Of a stretch of DNA of 64,000 bases, positions 33,908 to 42,456 are shown piece by piece. This DNA is from Prolixibacteraceae bacterium (GTDB lineage Bacteria; Bacteroidota; Bacteroidia; Bacteroidales; Prolixibacteraceae). Positions within the stretch are counted from its first letter, which is position 1, and each line of letters opens with the position of its first letter. The notes beneath the pieces were generated by a model. It was not told the DNA's origin, did no database searches, and saw only the letters and a program-made list of their open reading frames with translations. Location: contig JANQHI010000053.1 of assembly GCA_028282705.1 (NCBI GenBank), positions 62,001-126,000 of the forward strand. The letters run 5' to 3'. The position numbers and the translations under genes were made by a program.

Positions 33908-35269
33908 ATGATGAAAAATTTCATTCATACAATCAGAAAATCAACCCCTTTCGTTATTCTATTCTTTTTGGGGATCACCAATTTTTCTGTAGCTCAACAT
34001 ACAAAAACTGTTGAGGAGAAAAAGATGAAGTGGTTTAAAGAGGCTAAACTTGGGATTTTTATCCATTGGGGGATTTATGCTGTTAATGGGATTGATGAAT
34101 CATGGTCGTTTTTCAATGAATATATCTCACATGAAGATTATATTGCCCAAAAAGAGAATTTTTCTGGATCAAAATATGCCCCAAAAGTATGGGCTGAGTT
34201 AATAAAAAAGAGTGGTGCCAGGTATTCAGTCATTACCTCTAAACACCATGATGGGTTTGCTTTATGGGATACAAAATATGGAAACCTGAATGCAGTAAAA
34301 CATTCTGCTGCCCAAAAAGATGTACTTACCCCATTTGTAAAAGCATTAAAAAAGCAAAAACTGAAAGTTGGGATATATTACTCTTTGCCTGATTGGTCGT
34401 ATCCTGATTATACACATTTTACAAGAAATAAGAGAAGATATGCCATCCTGGAAGAACCACAGAGATGGGAGAAATTTTTAACTTACTACCAGGGGCAATT
34501 AGAAGAGCTTTCAAAAAAATACAACCCTGACCTTTACTGGTTTGATGGTGATTGGGAGCACTCAGCAGAAGAATGGCAAGCCCCAAAAGTGAGGCAAATG
34601 CTGCTAAAGAAAAACCCCAATGTTATTATCAACTCAAGGTTAAAGGGATATGGTGATTATGCTACCCCTGAACAAGGGATGCCCATAACCAAACCCAAAG
34701 ATAAATATTGGGAACTTTGCATGACAATAAATGACTCCTGGGGGTTTCAGAAAAATGACACCAATTATAAATCCATTGACCAGGTGATAGGCATTTTCAC
34801 TGATGTGATCAGCAATGGAGGCAACTTGCTGCTTGATATTGGTCCTAAAGCTGATGGTAAAATCCCTGAAGAACAAGTGAAAATTTTAGAAGAGTTAGGG
34901 CAATGGACAACAAAGCATAAGGAAGCCATTTTTGGCACATTAGCAGGTGTCCCCCATGGGCATTTTTATGGACCAACTACCCTCTCAAAAGATAAAACAA
35001 TTTTATACCTTTTTGTAAAAGGAAACCCTGGAAGTGAAATTGTTTTACGTGGATTGAAGAACAAAATCAATAGGATTTATGTGGTTGGGAATGGCACAAA
35101 ACTGAAACATAAAGTGGTTGGGAAAGTCTATTGGAGTAATTATCCAGGGATAAAATACATTACAGTCCCTAACTATATACTGGATGATAAAATGACTGTT
35201 TTAGCTGTTATGCTTGATGGGAAAGTAGACCTGTACAGGGAAGATGGGGCAGTGATTGAGAGTAACTAA
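33908..35269 (+). CDS. Alpha-L-fucosidase (GH29)
   Basis: 453 residues with a Sec signal peptide (hydrophobic core FVILFFLGI, likely cleavage near SVAQ, residue 29-30), so periplasmic or exported. The GH29 barrel starts with WFKEAKLGIFIHWGIYAV. SKHHDGFALWDT is the substrate-binding His-His motif, and Asp213 in LYWFDGDWEHS is the nucleophile. It releases alpha-L-fucose, for example from N-glycan cores or antennae. A second ATG at 33911 is an equally good start. Coupled to the PNGase F-like gene, it should trim fucosylated glycoprotein glycans. The C-terminal beta-sandwich is present. Confidence 0.94.
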   Translation: MMKNFIHTIRKSTPFVILFFLGITNFSVAQHTKTVEEKKMKWFKEAKLGIFIHWGIYAVNGIDESWSFFNEYISHEDYIAQKENFSGSKYAPKVWAELIKKSGARYSVITSKHHDGFALWDTKYGNLNAVKHSAAQKDVLTPFVKALKKQKLKVGIYYSLPDWSYPDYTHFTRNKRRYAILEEPQRWEKFLTYYQGQLEELSKKYNPDLYWFDGDWEHSAEEWQAPKVRQMLLKKNPNVIINSRLKGYGDYATPEQGMPITKPKDKYWELCMTINDSWGFQKNDTNYKSIDQVIGIFTDVISNGGNLLLDIGPKADGKIPEEQVKILEELGQWTTKHKEAIFGTLAGVPHGHFYGPTTLSKDKTILYLFVKGNPGSEIVLRGLKNKINRIYVVGNGTKLKHKVVGKVYWSNYPGIKYITVPNYILDDKMTVLAVMLDGKVDLYREDGAVIESN

Positions 35270-35276
35270 AATAGCC

Positions 35277-35774
35277 TTACCCCCTAAACCCTTCTTGTAT
35301 CCTTCTGAGCATATCTTCAAGGCGTTTGGCTTTGGTTTCAAGTTGTTTGGGTTCATCAAGGTAGGCAATAATAAACTGGCGTGTTGAAAATGAGAGCTTC
35401 TCAAATTTTTTCTTAAGCTCAGGGTCATCATCCAGGAACCATTGTAACCCCTCAGGTATATCTAACTTCCTGGGAGTAAGGTTCTCTTGCAAAACTACAT
35501 GTACTTTGTCTCCTTCAGATTTTCCAATAGCTTTCCTTATTTCTGCCTTTACATAGATGGCATGCTGCCCCCCTCCCATGGGTAATAGGCTTCCAGTATG
35601 CCCGATGCCATCTACCCAACACTCAACCCTTACAGGGCCATTGGTGCCAAACTCTTTTTTTCCATTAAAAGGAAAAGCAGCATAAACACCCCCCCTTTCT
35701 GGTGCAAAAAGTTCTGTTTCGTATTCAAATTTTTTTGGCTTCATATCTGTGTTATCCACCAGGTAACTTGTCAT
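35277..35774 (-). CDS. YdeI/OmpD-associated family protein with DUF1905 domain
   Basis: 165 residues. The N-terminal DUF1905 barrel covers about 12-105 (motifs GKKEFGTNGPVRV and GGGQHAIYVKAEIRK). The C-terminal YdeI/OmdA helical domain covers about 115-165 (PEGLQWFLDDDPELKKKFE). Function is not established. Its ATG overlaps the TGA of queG (ATGA), so it is translationally coupled to queG. A second Met at residue 11 is an alternative start. It is convergent with the fucosidase gene, 7 bp apart. Confidence 0.85.
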   Translation of the reverse strand: MTSYLVDNTDMKPKKFEYETELFAPERGGVYAAFPFNGKKEFGTNGPVRVECWVDGIGHTGSLLPMGGGQHAIYVKAEIRKAIGKSEGDKVHVVLQENLTPRKLDIPEGLQWFLDDDPELKKKFEKLSFSTRQFIIAYLDEPKQLETKAKRLEDMLRRIQEGFRG

Positions 35775-36736
35775 TTTTCTTCATCAGATGACTTGAAGTC
35801 ATCTGATGAAGATAGAAATTGTAGGTTTCTTTTCAGCCCCTCAAATTTAGCCCTCTTTACTGCTGATTTCTTAAAAATTTCACTGAACAACCCCTTATCC
35901 ATTTGATGCCATTCCTCAGCAGCTAGTTCCATTAGTTTTGGATAAGGGTGAAATGAAGGTTCATTGTGTGGTTTTGATTTTAAATTCCATGGGCAAACAT
36001 CCTGGCATATATCACATCCAAATACCCTATTCTCAAATTTTCCTGATAAAGAAGAATCCAGCTCACCTTTTAGTTCAATGGTTTGGTATGAAATACATTT
36101 CCTGGCATCTACCACCCTATCTTTAACAATAGCTTTAGTTGGGCAGGCATCAATACATTTGGTACAAGTGCCACAGTGGTCACGCATTTCTGGCTTGTTG
36201 GTTTCAGGAAGTTCAAGGTCAACAATGAGTTCACCAATAAAAAAGAAGCTACCCTGCTCCACAGAAATAAGGTTGCTATTTTTCCCAACCCATCCCAAAC
36301 CAGCTTTCCTTGCCCATGCCCTTTCTAACACAGGAGCAGAATCAACAAAAACACGCCCATTACAAGGTGAAATTTCCTGCTGGATAAATTCCAACAACTG
36401 CTTTAGCTTGGCTTTCATTACAAAATGGTAATCTACACCATAAGCATATTTTGATAACACAGGAGCATTTGGGTCAGTTTGAGTTTTATTTGGGTAGTAA
36501 TTTTGAAGCACCACAATAATGGATTTGGCATTTTCAACCAACAATCCAGGCTTAAGCCTTAAATCCATATTTCTTGCCATATACCCCATTTCACCATGGA
36601 AACTTTTATTGATCCAGCTTGAGAAATGTTGCTCATCTTCTGAAAGAAGCCCAGCTTTGACAATACCACAATCCAGGAATCCCAGTTGGGTAGCTTTACT
36701 TTTTATAAAATCTGGTATATCCAATATATTAGGCAA
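35771..36736 (-). CDS. queG: Epoxyqueuosine reductase
   Basis: 321 residues. It performs the last step of queuosine synthesis, reducing epoxyqueuosine in tRNA with a cobalamin cofactor and two [4Fe-4S] clusters. The cluster motifs are plain: CGTCTKCIDACP and CDICQDVCPWN. The N-terminal DUF1730 part has FHGEMGYMARN. The start must be TTG at 36736: an in-frame stop lies 18 bp upstream, and the first ATG would remove about 50 conserved residues. The last 13 residues (SSSDDFKSSDEEK) are encoded by a 33-bp perfect palindrome at 35779-35811, which has apparently been inserted at the 3' end and replaced the native C-terminus. Confidence 0.95.
   Translation of the reverse strand: MPNILDIPDFIKSKATQLGFLDCGIVKAGLLSEDEQHFSSWINKSFHGEMGYMARNMDLRLKPGLLVENAKSIIVVLQNYYPNKTQTDPNAPVLSKYAYGVDYHFVMKAKLKQLLEFIQQEISPCNGRVFVDSAPVLERAWARKAGLGWVGKNSNLISVEQGSFFFIGELIVDLELPETNKPEMRDHCGTCTKCIDACPTKAIVKDRVVDARKCISYQTIELKGELDSSLSGKFENRVFGCDICQDVCPWNLKSKPHNEPSFHPYPKLMELAAEEWHQMDKGLFSEIFKKSAVKRAKFEGLKRNLQFLSSSDDFKSSDEEK
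35779..35811. repeat. 33-bp perfect palindrome inside the 3' end of queG
   Basis: Arms of 16 bp around one central base, core GATGACTTGAAGTCATC. The same core wording with different outer arms is at 40955-40999 and, degenerate, at 38784-38820. Here it is translated as part of QueG. Confidence 0.85.
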
Positions 36737-36777
36737 TGAAAGATTTTCAGCCTAAGTTATAAAATTGATATTAATCT

Positions 36778-37083
36778 TTAAAAAAATCCTAGTTCAAGGC
36801 GTGCTTCTTCACTCATCATTGATTTATCCCATGGAGGTTCAAAGGTTAATTCAACATTAGCACCTTTAACCCCTTCAGTAGATAATGCAGCTTGCTGGGT
36901 ATCTTCAACCAACATATCAGCCACAGGGCAACCTGGAGCAGTTAGGGTCATGATTATATTTGCCTGCCCTTCTTCATCCACATCAACATTATATATTAAA
37001 CCCAGGTCATATATATTTACTGGAATTTCCGGGTCATACACTTCTTTTAAGTTTTCAATTATCAGGTCAATCCTCTTATCCAT
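36778..37083 (-). CDS. sufT: SufT / MIP18-family iron-sulfur assembly protein
   Basis: 101 residues from the ATG at 37083. A longer frame upstream overlaps sufE heavily and is not supported. The DUF59/MIP18 domain covers nearly the whole protein: VYDPEIPVNIYDLGLIYNV and LTAPGCPVADML, with the reactive Cys, and it ends in a PPWDKSMMSEEARLELGFF tail typical of Bacteroidota members. It is thought to help mature or deliver Fe-S clusters. The start overlaps the sufE stop by 8 bp (ATGGATAA). Confidence 0.92.
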   Translation of the reverse strand: MDKRIDLIIENLKEVYDPEIPVNIYDLGLIYNVDVDEEGQANIIMTLTAPGCPVADMLVEDTQQAALSTEGVKGANVELTFEPPWDKSMMSEEARLELGFF

Positions 37084-37519
37084 CCTGGCTTCCTCCTTTC
37101 TCTGAAATCCTGTTATATGCAACAGCATACATGCGAATTTGTTTTACCATTGCCAGCAGCCCGTTTGAGCGCGTGGGAGACAAATGTTGCTTCAACCCAA
37201 GTTCATCAATAAAATGCAGCTCTGTCTCTAACAATTCAGCAGGAGTACGCCCGGAAACTACCCTTAATAAAAGTGCTACCAACCCTTTTACAATCACAGC
37301 ATCACTTTCCCCTTTAAAATAGATTTTCCCATTTTTGAATTTTGTTGCTAACCAAACTCGTGACTGACACCCTTTTATAATATTCTGCTCTGTTTTTAGG
37401 GCAGGATCCAATTCTTCCAGGTCATTACCCAATTCAATCAGGTAACCGTATTTATCCATCCAATCCTCATAAATGGCAAACTCTTCCAGTATCTCCTGTT
37501 GGACTTGTTCAATTGTCAT
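37076..37519 (-). CDS. sufE: SufE, sulfur acceptor for SufS
   Basis: 147 residues from the ATG at 37519. A GTG six bases upstream would add two residues. SufE takes persulfide sulfur from SufS and passes it to the SufBCD scaffold. The reactive cysteine is in IIKGCQSRVW, at residue 51. The C-terminal part LSPTRSNGLLAMVKQIR is the usual SufE end. It is the first gene of the sufE-sufT pair, about 2 kb from sufS and in the same orientation. Confidence 0.95.
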   Translation of the reverse strand: MTIEQVQQEILEEFAIYEDWMDKYGYLIELGNDLEELDPALKTEQNIIKGCQSRVWLATKFKNGKIYFKGESDAVIVKGLVALLLRVVSGRTPAELLETELHFIDELGLKQHLSPTRSNGLLAMVKQIRMYAVAYNRISEKGGSQDG

Positions 37520-37740
37520 ATTCACATATTTAAGGACACAAATGTCGTAATTTTTTGGGTTTCAACAATGACAAATTTAATGCCTCTTGTTTTTTACCTA
37601 TTGGTTGTCAATCTAATCCTCCTGGTTCCTTTTCATTTAAAGCTTGATTTTCAACTAAAACCTATATCAATAAACAATTTTTAAATGGATGTTGTTAGAA
37701 AAAAGAATTAAATATCTTTTACTATTAAACAAAAACAATT

Positions 37741-38781
37741 ATGAAAAAATTACTATTCCTTATTGCCATTATGTTGGCAGTGGGCATTGCATCAGCCCAA
37801 ACAGTAGGAACTGTTGAATTTAAAGATGCAGGTTATGGGCAAAAGAAATTTAAGAAAGCAGCCAAAAGGGTATATATTGCCCAGTTCAGGGTTGTATACC
37901 AATTGATGATTGACTGGAGTGAAACTGCCAAAGGAGGCAGGACCCTTGGAGGAGGGGTAAGGGGAAATGCCACTTCAAGGCTTGCCATAGCTGTGCAAGG
38001 GGTTGAAGAAGATGACCTACAGGAAATGACTGATAAACTTTACAATGATTATGTAGCCAAATTGCAGGCAGGGGGTTATGAAGTAATTACTGCTGATGAG
38101 GCCGGGAAAATAGATTTTTATTCAGAATTTGAACGAAAATCAGGGGGTAAGCTTAGCCAGGCCCAGTTCCCAGGTTATATAATGAGTGTGCCTGCTGGTT
38201 ATGAGTATTTTGTAAAAAGGACAGATAAAAAAGGGCGTGAACGGAAAACTTTCCTGGATGACTCCCCAAAAATTTCAGTTGGGCTGGATGGAGCTGTTGT
38301 GGCTAAAGTGAATTATGTAGTGCAATTTGTAAAAGAAGCTGAATCAGCAGGTAGCAAAATGTTAGGCAAAACACTGGGAGGTATTGCCAAGGTAGTAGCT
38401 GAAACTGACTACAGGCTTGATAAAAATGGTGTAGCAGGAGGGACAACATTTAATGTGGATGTAGCATCTACATCAGCATCTTACTGTTATGCCACCCGAA
38501 AAATAGCTGCTGATGCACAAGCAACCTACAGGCTAAAAAAGACTGTGCCTATTGATGGGGTTTTTGAAAAGAAAAAATACAAAGCTGTTGAAACTGCCCA
38601 ATCTGACATATGGGGTACTGATTATGGTGCCATAAGGGTATTTTCTGCTGATAATACTTTTTATGAAAATCTTCAGGCTATCCCTGTTGAAAAGGAAAAA
38701 TTTAAGAATGGGTTCCTTGATGCTGCAACCAAGTTTATGGATGCAACTGTAAAGGATTTTCTATCATATACCAGCAATTAA
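37741..38781 (+). CDS. Secreted protein of unknown function, 346 aa
   Basis: A clear Sec signal peptide (MKKLLFLIAIMLAVGIASAQ; likely cleavage after SA, residues 18-19) is followed by a mature domain of ~325 residues. No lipobox cysteine. The sequence is beta-rich with Gly-rich stretches (GGRTLGGGVRGNA near 66-78). Long even spacing without low-complexity tails suggests a folded periplasmic or outer-membrane-associated protein. I recognise no family. It is monocistronic, followed by an intrinsic terminator, and lies between two suf gene blocks without an obvious link to them. Confidence 0.75.
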   Translation: MKKLLFLIAIMLAVGIASAQTVGTVEFKDAGYGQKKFKKAAKRVYIAQFRVVYQLMIDWSETAKGGRTLGGGVRGNATSRLAIAVQGVEEDDLQEMTDKLYNDYVAKLQAGGYEVITADEAGKIDFYSEFERKSGGKLSQAQFPGYIMSVPAGYEYFVKRTDKKGRERKTFLDDSPKISVGLDGAVVAKVNYVVQFVKEAESAGSKMLGKTLGGIAKVVAETDYRLDKNGVAGGTTFNVDVASTSASYCYATRKIAADAQATYRLKKTVPIDGVFEKKKYKAVETAQSDIWGTDYGAIRVFSADNTFYENLQAIPVEKEKFKNGFLDAATKFMDATVKDFLSYTSN

Positions 38782-38783
38782 AC

Positions 38784-38820
38784 TTATTCATCATATGATT
38801 TAAAGTCACCCAATGAATAA
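38784..38820. repeat. Degenerate member of the GACTTGAAGTC palindrome family
   Basis: TTATTCAT...ATGAATAA outer arms with a core ATGATTTAAAGTCACC; only part of each arm still pairs. It lies just before the terminator of the upstream gene. Confidence 0.45.
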
Positions 38821-38826
38821 TGGCAT

Positions 38827-38853
38827 AAGCTCTACTAATGTGGAGCTTTTTTT
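38827..38853 (+). terminator. Intrinsic terminator
   Basis: AAGCTC/GAGCTT stem (38827-38832/38843-38848), 10-nt loop, then seven T in all. It ends the transcript of the secreted protein gene. Confidence 0.8.
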
Positions 38854-38927
38854 ATGTCATATGTTTTATTTCTTTGCTAATTATTTGCCTATTTTTACAT
38901 AAAATATAACCAAAAATCAATTATAAT

Positions 38928-39503
38928 ATGAATACAATAAAAGGTACACAAACAGAACAAAACCTGCTTAAAGCATTTGCTGGAGAAAGCCAGGCAAGGA
39001 TGAGGTATGACTATTTTGCAGCAGCAGCAAAAAAGGAAGGGCTTGAGCAAATTGCAGCCATTTTTGCTGAAACTGCCCTAAATGAAAAGGAACATGCAAA
39101 ACGCTTTTTCAAATTCCTTGATGGAGGGATGGTTGAAGTAACAGCCACTTTCCCTGCAGGGGTTATTGGCACCACAATGGAAAACCTAAAAGCTTCAGCT
39201 GATGGTGAAAATGAAGAGTGGACGGACCTATATCCTGAATTTGCCAATGTGGCAGAGGAAGAAGGATTTAAAGAAATTGCTGTGGTTTTCAGGATGATTG
39301 CCAAAGCAGAAAAAGCTCATGAAGAGAGGTTTAGGAAATTGTATACCAACCTTGAAAAAGGGAAAGTTTTTGAAAGAGATGGTAAAGTAACCTGGAAGTG
39401 CAGGAATTGTGGTTTCTTGCATGAGGCTAACAAGCCACCATTAAAATGCCCTGCATGTGCGCATCCACAGTCCTATTTTGAGATTAAGGAAGAGAACTAC
39501 TAA
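38928..39503 (+). CDS. Rubrerythrin
   Basis: 191 residues, cytoplasmic non-haem iron peroxidase that detoxifies hydrogen peroxide. The four-helix di-iron domain (about 1-140) carries the ligands in [22 protein letters not shown] and AEKAHEERF. The rubredoxin-like C-terminus has C158-x2-C161 (CRNCGF) and CPAC near 174-177. Complete length for the family. It lies between sufS and the secreted protein, transcribed away from the suf genes, which fits a shared role in protecting or repairing iron-sulfur metabolism under oxidative stress. Confidence 0.96.
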   Translation: MNTIKGTQTEQNLLKAFAGESQARMRYDYFAAAAKKEGLEQIAAIFAETALNEKEHAKRFFKFLDGGMVEVTATFPAGVIGTTMENLKASADGENEEWTDLYPEFANVAEEEGFKEIAVVFRMIAKAEKAHEERFRKLYTNLEKGKVFERDGKVTWKCRNCGFLHEANKPPLKCPACAHPQSYFEIKEENY

Positions 39504-39508
39504 TTAAG

Positions 39509-39521
39509 CCTCCAAAGGAGG
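39509..39521. repeat. CCTCC-AAA-GGAGG hairpin
   Basis: Small perfect palindrome directly after the rubrerythrin stop, related in wording to the hairpins at 14086-14102 and 43223-43239. Confidence 0.5.
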
Positions 39522-39541
39522 GGAATTTAAGCTTAATCAAG

Positions 39542-39580
39542 ATCAGTGAGGGCTTCACTTTGAGTGAAACCCTCACTGAT
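39542..39580. terminator. Long hairpin between rubrerythrin and sufS
   Basis: ATCAGTGAGGG-C-TTCACT pairs with AGTGAA-A-CCCTCACTGAT (one mismatch) around a TTG loop. It lies between two convergent gene ends and can terminate both, although T runs are weak. Closely related to the hairpin at 40820-40852. Confidence 0.65.
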
Positions 39581-39582
39581 TG

Positions 39583-40803
39583 CTATTTAAGCATTGCCAC
39601 TATTTTTTTAAGTGCCTTTATAAACTGGCTTATTTCATCTTTAGTGTTGTACATAGCAAATGATATCCTTACAGTTCCCTGGATACCATAATGCTGCATA
39701 ACTGGGTCAGCACAGTGGTGGCCTGTCCTCACAGCTATACCCAATTTATCCAGTAGCATACCAATATCATATGAATGAATCCCCTCAATATTAAAAGAGA
39801 TAACACTAGATCTATTTTCAGCTTCACCATAAAACCTAAGCCCTTCAATTTTTTTTAGTTCAGAAACAGCAAAACCCATTAGCTTATTTTCCCAAGATGC
39901 AAGGTTATCAACCCCAACTTCATCCAATAAATCCAATGAAGCCCCAAATGCTATTACACTGGTAATATTTGGTGTGCCAGCCTCAAACTTATAAGGCAGC
40001 TCATTAAATGTTGTCCCAGAGAATGAGACCTCAGAGATCATTTCCCCCCCACCCTGGTATGGAGACATTTCATTTAGCAATTCCTTTTTGCCATATAATA
40101 TACCAACCCCATTGGGTCCATAGGTTTTATGGGCTGAAAAAGCATAAAAATCAGCATCCAGTTCTTGTACATCCACTTTTTGATGTTGTACAGCCTGGGC
40201 ACCATCCACAAATACATGTACATTCTTCTTGTGAGCTATCCTGACAATCTCTTTTATGGGGTTTATGGTTCCCAATACATTGGAAATATGAGCCACAGTT
40301 ATGAGCCTGGTTTTAGTTGTTATCAGTTCATCCAATTTTCCAATCTCTAACTCTCCCTGCTCATTAAATGGAAGGATTTTAATTGTAGCATTTTTGCGTT
40401 TAGCCATCAGTTGCCAGGGCACAATGTTGGAATGGTGCTCCATTTCTGAAATAATGATCTCATCACCAACTTGTACATATTTTTCACCATAAGAAAAGGC
40501 TACCAGGTTAACACTTTCAGTGGTCCCTTTAGTAAATATGACCTCTTCTTTTGCTACTGCATTGATAAATTCCTGAACTTGTTGGCGCACATTTTCAAAA
40601 TCAGCTGTTGCTTTATCTGCCATATAGTGTGCAGCCCTGTGTATATTCCCATAATATTCATTATGGATGCGTTTTTCAGCCTCCAACACCTGCAAGGGTT
40701 TTTGGGTTGAAGCAGCATTGTCAAAGTAAATAAAAGGCTTGCCATACACCTTTTCATTTAAGATGGGAAAATAGCTTCTAATTGTATTTATATTGTATTC
40801 CAT
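39583..40803 (-). CDS. sufS: Cysteine desulfurase SufS
   Basis: 406 residues. It takes sulfur from cysteine as enzyme-bound persulfide for Fe-S cluster assembly. PLP-binding Lys226 (SAHKTYGPNG) and persulfide Cys364 (VRTGHHCADP) sit at the same numbers as in E. coli SufS. N-terminal FDNAASTQKP and HRAAHYMA segments are typical. Transcribed after sufD but separated by 280 bp holding a palindrome, a terminator and a hairpin, so it probably has its own promoter. Its sulfur acceptor SufE is encoded 2 kb away. Confidence 0.97.
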   Translation of the reverse strand: MEYNINTIRSYFPILNEKVYGKPFIYFDNAASTQKPLQVLEAEKRIHNEYYGNIHRAAHYMADKATADFENVRQQVQEFINAVAKEEVIFTKGTTESVNLVAFSYGEKYVQVGDEIIISEMEHHSNIVPWQLMAKRKNATIKILPFNEQGELEIGKLDELITTKTRLITVAHISNVLGTINPIKEIVRIAHKKNVHVFVDGAQAVQHQKVDVQELDADFYAFSAHKTYGPNGVGILYGKKELLNEMSPYQGGGEMISEVSFSGTTFNELPYKFEAGTPNITSVIAFGASLDLLDEVGVDNLASWENKLMGFAVSELKKIEGLRFYGEAENRSSVISFNIEGIHSYDIGMLLDKLGIAVRTGHHCADPVMQHYGIQGTVRISFAMYNTKDEISQFIKALKKIVAMLK

Positions 40804-40819
40804 GATATTTACTCTTACT

Positions 40820-40852
40820 AAGTGAGGGTATCTTAAAGTAAAGCCCTCATTG
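40820..40852. repeat. Hairpin upstream of sufS related to the one downstream
   Basis: AGTGAGGG/CCCTCATT stem. In reverse complement it reads TGAGGGCTTTACTTTAAG, close to TGAGGGCTTCACTTTGAG at 39546-39563. sufS is thus bracketed by two related hairpins. Confidence 0.55.
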
Positions 40853-40954
40853 GCAAATTTAATACTCCTTGTTTACCTGAAACAAAAAACATTAAAAAAG
40901 TTTTAACTGAAGTTATTAAGGGATTCTGAAGTATTTATTATTCACTAGATTATT

Positions 40955-40999
40955 TTTATTATTGATCAGGTGACTTGAAGTCACCTGATCAATAATAAA
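40955..40999. repeat. 45-bp perfect palindrome between sufD and sufS
   Basis: Arms of 22 bp around one central base, core GGTGACTTGAAGTCACC flanked by TTATTGATCA and its complement. Same family as the palindrome inside queG. Confidence 0.85.
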
Positions 41000-41001
41000 T
41001 T

Positions 41002-41038
41002 GAAACAAAAGACCCGTTCTTTTTGAGAGAACGGGTCT
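41002..41038 (-). terminator. Intrinsic terminator of the sufBCD transcript
   Basis: Perfect 11-bp stem AGACCCGTTCT/AGAACGGGTCT (41010-41020/41028-41038) with a 7-nt loop, followed on the minus strand by TTTGTTTC. It begins 45 bp after the sufD stop. Confidence 0.85.
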
Positions 41039-41083
41039 CTAATATCTTCAATATCTTAGTGAAGCTCTCAATAGGTTAAAAGC

Positions 41084-42454
41084 TTAGCACTCACAATTGT
41101 AATCACAATCATGGCAGCGGCTGATTTCACCTTGCAGCCTCTTATCTATCAGGTCATCAATACGTTCACGTAAAGGTTCTACATCAATATTTTGTACCAC
41201 CTCATGTGCAAATGCATTCATCATCATCAGCCTGGCATCTTTTTCATTGATTCCTCTTGCTCTTAAATAAAACAAGGCTTCTTCATCAATTTGCCCCACT
41301 GTTGCCCCATGGCTACATTTTACATCATCAGCATCAATAATCAGCTGTGGCTTGGTTTGCATGGTTGCCTCATCAGTCAATAACAAATTATTGTTCCTTT
41401 GAAAAGCATTTGTTTTTTGGGCATCTTTCACCACATGTATCCTTCCAGCAAAAGCTCCTGTAGCCTTTTCATCCAACACATTTTTATACACTTGGTTGCT
41501 TAAGCAATGTGGCTTGGCATGGATAATTTGAGTGAAATTATCAGCATGCTGGTTTTTATCAAGGAATGCCATTCCAAACACATCAGCCTGGCAGTTTTCA
41601 CCATCAAGGATTACCTTGAGGTTGTTCCTTACCAACCCACCATGCAATGTAATAGTATTGGTTTTTATTGTTGAATCACGCTCCTGCCTGATCACTATGT
41701 TATTTATGCTGGTTGACCTATTGTGTTGGTTTTGCGTGATATAGCAGTCCAGTCTGGCATTCTCTTTTACAAAAATTTCAGTTGCACTGTTACTCAAGTA
41801 ACGTTTTGGGTTCAGGGTATGGTCACAAAAAATCAGCTTTGCACTAGCTCCTTGTTCTGCAATAATCAGGTTCCTTTGTGTAACAAATGCATCAACATCA
41901 GCCTGCATAAGGTTGATCACCTGGATGGGTTTTTCAATGACTACATTTTTAGGCACATATAAAAAGAACCCATCTTTAGCATGAGCAGTATTCAAAGCAA
42001 GGAGTGCATCTTCACTGGTATCAGCAAGTTGTGAATAATGCTCCTCAAAAATGTTAGGATGTGATGTTGCAACCTGCCCAAGGCTTCCTAGTATAACTCC
42101 TTCAGGCAACTGCCCAACTTGTGAGTTCCCCTCATAATACCACCCATTTTGCAATAACACCAGGTGGGTATCCAGTTGTGGGATGTTGCATTTAAATACT
42201 TCATGCAGGTCAACATCTTTCTGTTCCCTTGAGTGGAAATATTTGAAGTCAGGAGCAAATGAAGGCTGTACATTGGTGTACTTATAGTTTTCATTTTTCC
42301 TGGTAGGTAAACCCTGCATTATAAAGTCCTGAAAAGCCTTTTTTCTTTGGTTATTTATTATATCAGGAGAACCTTCAAAAAGCTTTTCTTTTACTTCATT
42401 ATAATGCCCTGTCAGTTTTAAAGACAGGTCTATTTTTTCAGCTACTGAACTCAT
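41084..42454 (-). CDS. sufD: SufD, Fe-S scaffold subunit
   Basis: 456 residues. The SufBD core domain has the beta-helix signature KCSHGATVGQIDEEALFYLRARGI near 375-400, with the conserved Cys and His, and ends in FAHEVVQ...RCHDCDYNC. The C-terminal cysteines (HDCDYNCEC) are an extra small cluster beyond E. coli SufD. It partners SufB and SufC in the SufBC2D scaffold. Starts 2 bp after the sufC stop. Confidence 0.96.
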   Translation of the reverse strand: MSSVAEKIDLSLKLTGHYNEVKEKLFEGSPDIINNQRKKAFQDFIMQGLPTRKNENYKYTNVQPSFAPDFKYFHSREQKDVDLHEVFKCNIPQLDTHLVLLQNGWYYEGNSQVGQLPEGVILGSLGQVATSHPNIFEEHYSQLADTSEDALLALNTAHAKDGFFLYVPKNVVIEKPIQVINLMQADVDAFVTQRNLIIAEQGASAKLIFCDHTLNPKRYLSNSATEIFVKENARLDCYITQNQHNRSTSINNIVIRQERDSTIKTNTITLHGGLVRNNLKVILDGENCQADVFGMAFLDKNQHADNFTQIIHAKPHCLSNQVYKNVLDEKATGAFAGRIHVVKDAQKTNAFQRNNNLLLTDEATMQTKPQLIIDADDVKCSHGATVGQIDEEALFYLRARGINEKDARLMMMNAFAHEVVQNIDVEPLRERIDDLIDKRLQGEISRCHDCDYNCEC

Positions 42455-42456
42455 AA

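Noticed and set aside
37084..37128. Longer SufT starting inside sufE
   Set aside because: It would overlap sufE by 53 bp and add residues not found in the family; the ATG at 37083 gives the usual N-terminus.
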